From Bifidobacterium sp. ESL0775 (GTDB lineage: Bacteria > Actinomycetota > Actinomycetes > Actinomycetales > Bifidobacteriaceae): 64,000 nt of DNA. The notes beneath the pieces were generated by a model that saw nothing but the letters and a program-made list of their open reading frames with translations, made no database searches and was not told the origin of the DNA. The stretch is from contig NZ_CP113917.1 of the NCBI RefSeq assembly GCF_029395475.1, positions 1,488,001-1,552,000 of the forward strand, read 5' to 3'. Each line of letters starts with the position of its first letter. The stretch's first letter is position 1. The position numbers were made by a program, and so were the translations under genes. Shown here piece by piece: positions 63,181 through 64,000 of the stretch.

Positions 63181-64000
63181 CTACGCTTCGGCAAGCGCGG
63201 CCACCGGCGGGGTCTTGACCGCCCGCCTAGCCGGGAAGATGCTCGAGACCAGAGCGGCGAGCGCGGCGATCAGCAGGACCGCACCGTTGAACTTCCAGTC
63301 GAAGAGGTAGGCCGTCTTGCCGTAGAGGCTGAAGACCATGTAGGAGCCAAGCCAGCCGAACGCCGTGCCGAGGACGACGCCGACCACGCCGGAGACCAGC
63401 GAGATCAGGAGCGCCTCGCAGGCCAGGGAGCGCTTGAGTTGGCCGCGCGTCATGCCGATGGCGCGCAGGGTGGCCGATTCGCGGGTGCGTTCGATCACCG
63501 ACAGGCTCAGCGTGTTGGCCACGCCGATCAGGGCGATGAGCACGGCAACGGCAAGCAGGGCGATCAATACCTTCATGATGGTGTCGATCTGCGTGTCCCA
63601 AGTGATGCGGTCGGCGATTGGGCCGGTGACGTTGATGCCGTCGGTGGAGCCCAAGGCGCTCTGCACGGCGTCGAACGTGTCGGTGACACTTGCCGCGTTC
63701 GTGTCGAACTTGGTCAGGAGCATGTGGCCGTCGATTTGGATATTGCCGCCGGTGAGCACCGACTGGTCGACGAAGACGACCATGGAATACATGCTGGTGA
63801 GCTTGCGGTAATCGGCCTGGGTGACCTTCATCGTTGGCAACTCGATGTGGTTCTTGGAACCGTCCTTGCCAACGTTGTCGAATTTGACGGAGTTGTTCTC
63901 GAAGCTCATCTTTTTGCCGGTCTGCCCGTTGTAAAGCGGGGCGAGCACGGTGCCGGGGGCGATGGTTCCGGAAGAAATATCCGTGTGCATCACCTTCTGC
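63181..64000 (-). CDS. ABC transporter permease, FtsX/MacB type (C-terminal part)
   Basis: The frame stays open to the window edge, so only the last 270 or so residues are seen. They contain an extracytoplasmic segment followed by three helices and the FtsX-like signature (LAVAVLIALIGVANTLSLSVIERTRE, LRAIGMTRGQLKRSL, FPARRAVKTPPVAALAEA). This resembles peptide or lipoprotein ABC exporters with MacB-like permeases. The ATPase gene would lie beyond the window or at its far side; none is seen here. Confidence 0.88.
   Translation of the reverse strand, partial: QKVMHTDISSGTIAPGTVLAPLYNGQTGKKMSFENNSVKFDNVGKDGSKNHIELPTMKVTQADYRKLTSMYSMVVFVDQSVLTGGNIQIDGHMLLTKFDTNAASVTDTFDAVQSALGSTDGINVTGPIADRITWDTQIDTIMKVLIALLAVAVLIALIGVANTLSLSVIERTRESATLRAIGMTRGQLKRSLACEALLISLVSGVVGVVLGTAFGWLGSYMVFSLYGKTAYLFDWKFNGAVLLIAALAALVSSIFPARRAVKTPPVAALAEA

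Overview
The window is typical of a high-GC Gram-positive chromosome and most resembles a Bifidobacterium or close relative. The evidence is GC-rich coding sequence with strong GGAGG-type ribosome sites, CarD, a WhiB1-type iron-sulfur regulator next to a PdtaS-like kinase, an HspR-type HAIR operator, UPF0182 and DUF501 proteins, two LytR-CpsA-Psr proteins, and the actinobacterial order mfd / eno / ftsB-divIC / DUF501 / ppx. This assignment rests on gene content and protein resemblance only; no marker gene was compared.

Layout. 0-5 kb: carD, a two-component system, and an umuDC error-prone polymerase operon behind two LexA-type boxes. 5-15 kb: comF, a HAD phosphatase, a zincin-fold protein without its HExxH motif, and a cell-envelope block (DUF5719 protein, a large membrane glycosyltransferase, two LCP ligases). 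15-23 kb: whiB1 convergent with a pdtaS-like kinase, a PAQR/hemolysin III protein, greA, an FKBP isomerase, L-serine dehydratase, an MFS transporter and tRNA-Leu(TAA). 23-36 kb: the conserved block ppx, DUF501, ftsB, eno, mfd, pth, then a GNAT acetyltransferase and UPF0182. 36-44 kb: BrnQ carrier and a sugar-acid locus (GntR regulator, GntP permease, TIM-barrel isomerase, Gfo/Idh/MocA dehydrogenase, two gluconokinases). 44-49.8 kb: a uracil/xanthine permease carrying an AT-rich hairpin in its coding sequence, a histidine phosphatase, Hsp20 and small proteins. 49.9-53.2 kb: an AT-richer accessory patch with HipA, HipB, a DUF2442 protein and a frameshifted Fic gene. 53.2-64 kb: ychF, GDPD phosphodiesterase, peptidase E, proC, a proline-iminopeptidase-like hydrolase, a double-module sensor kinase with its response regulator, and the end of an ABC permease gene.

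How the genes work together. DNA damage links LexA boxes, umuDC and mfd. Envelope building links the glycosyltransferase, DUF5719 protein and LCP ligases. Gluconate uptake, phosphorylation and regulation sit together. Peptidase E, the iminopeptidase-like enzyme and proC suggest peptide and proline turnover. The least ordinary observations are the 861-residue kinase with a second, degenerate kinase module; the perfect 14-bp hairpin inside the permease gene; a perfect 30-bp inverted repeat upstream of that permease; the Fic gene broken at a C4 run; and a decamer recurring upstream of four genes. No CRISPR array, insertion sequence or prophage was recognised.
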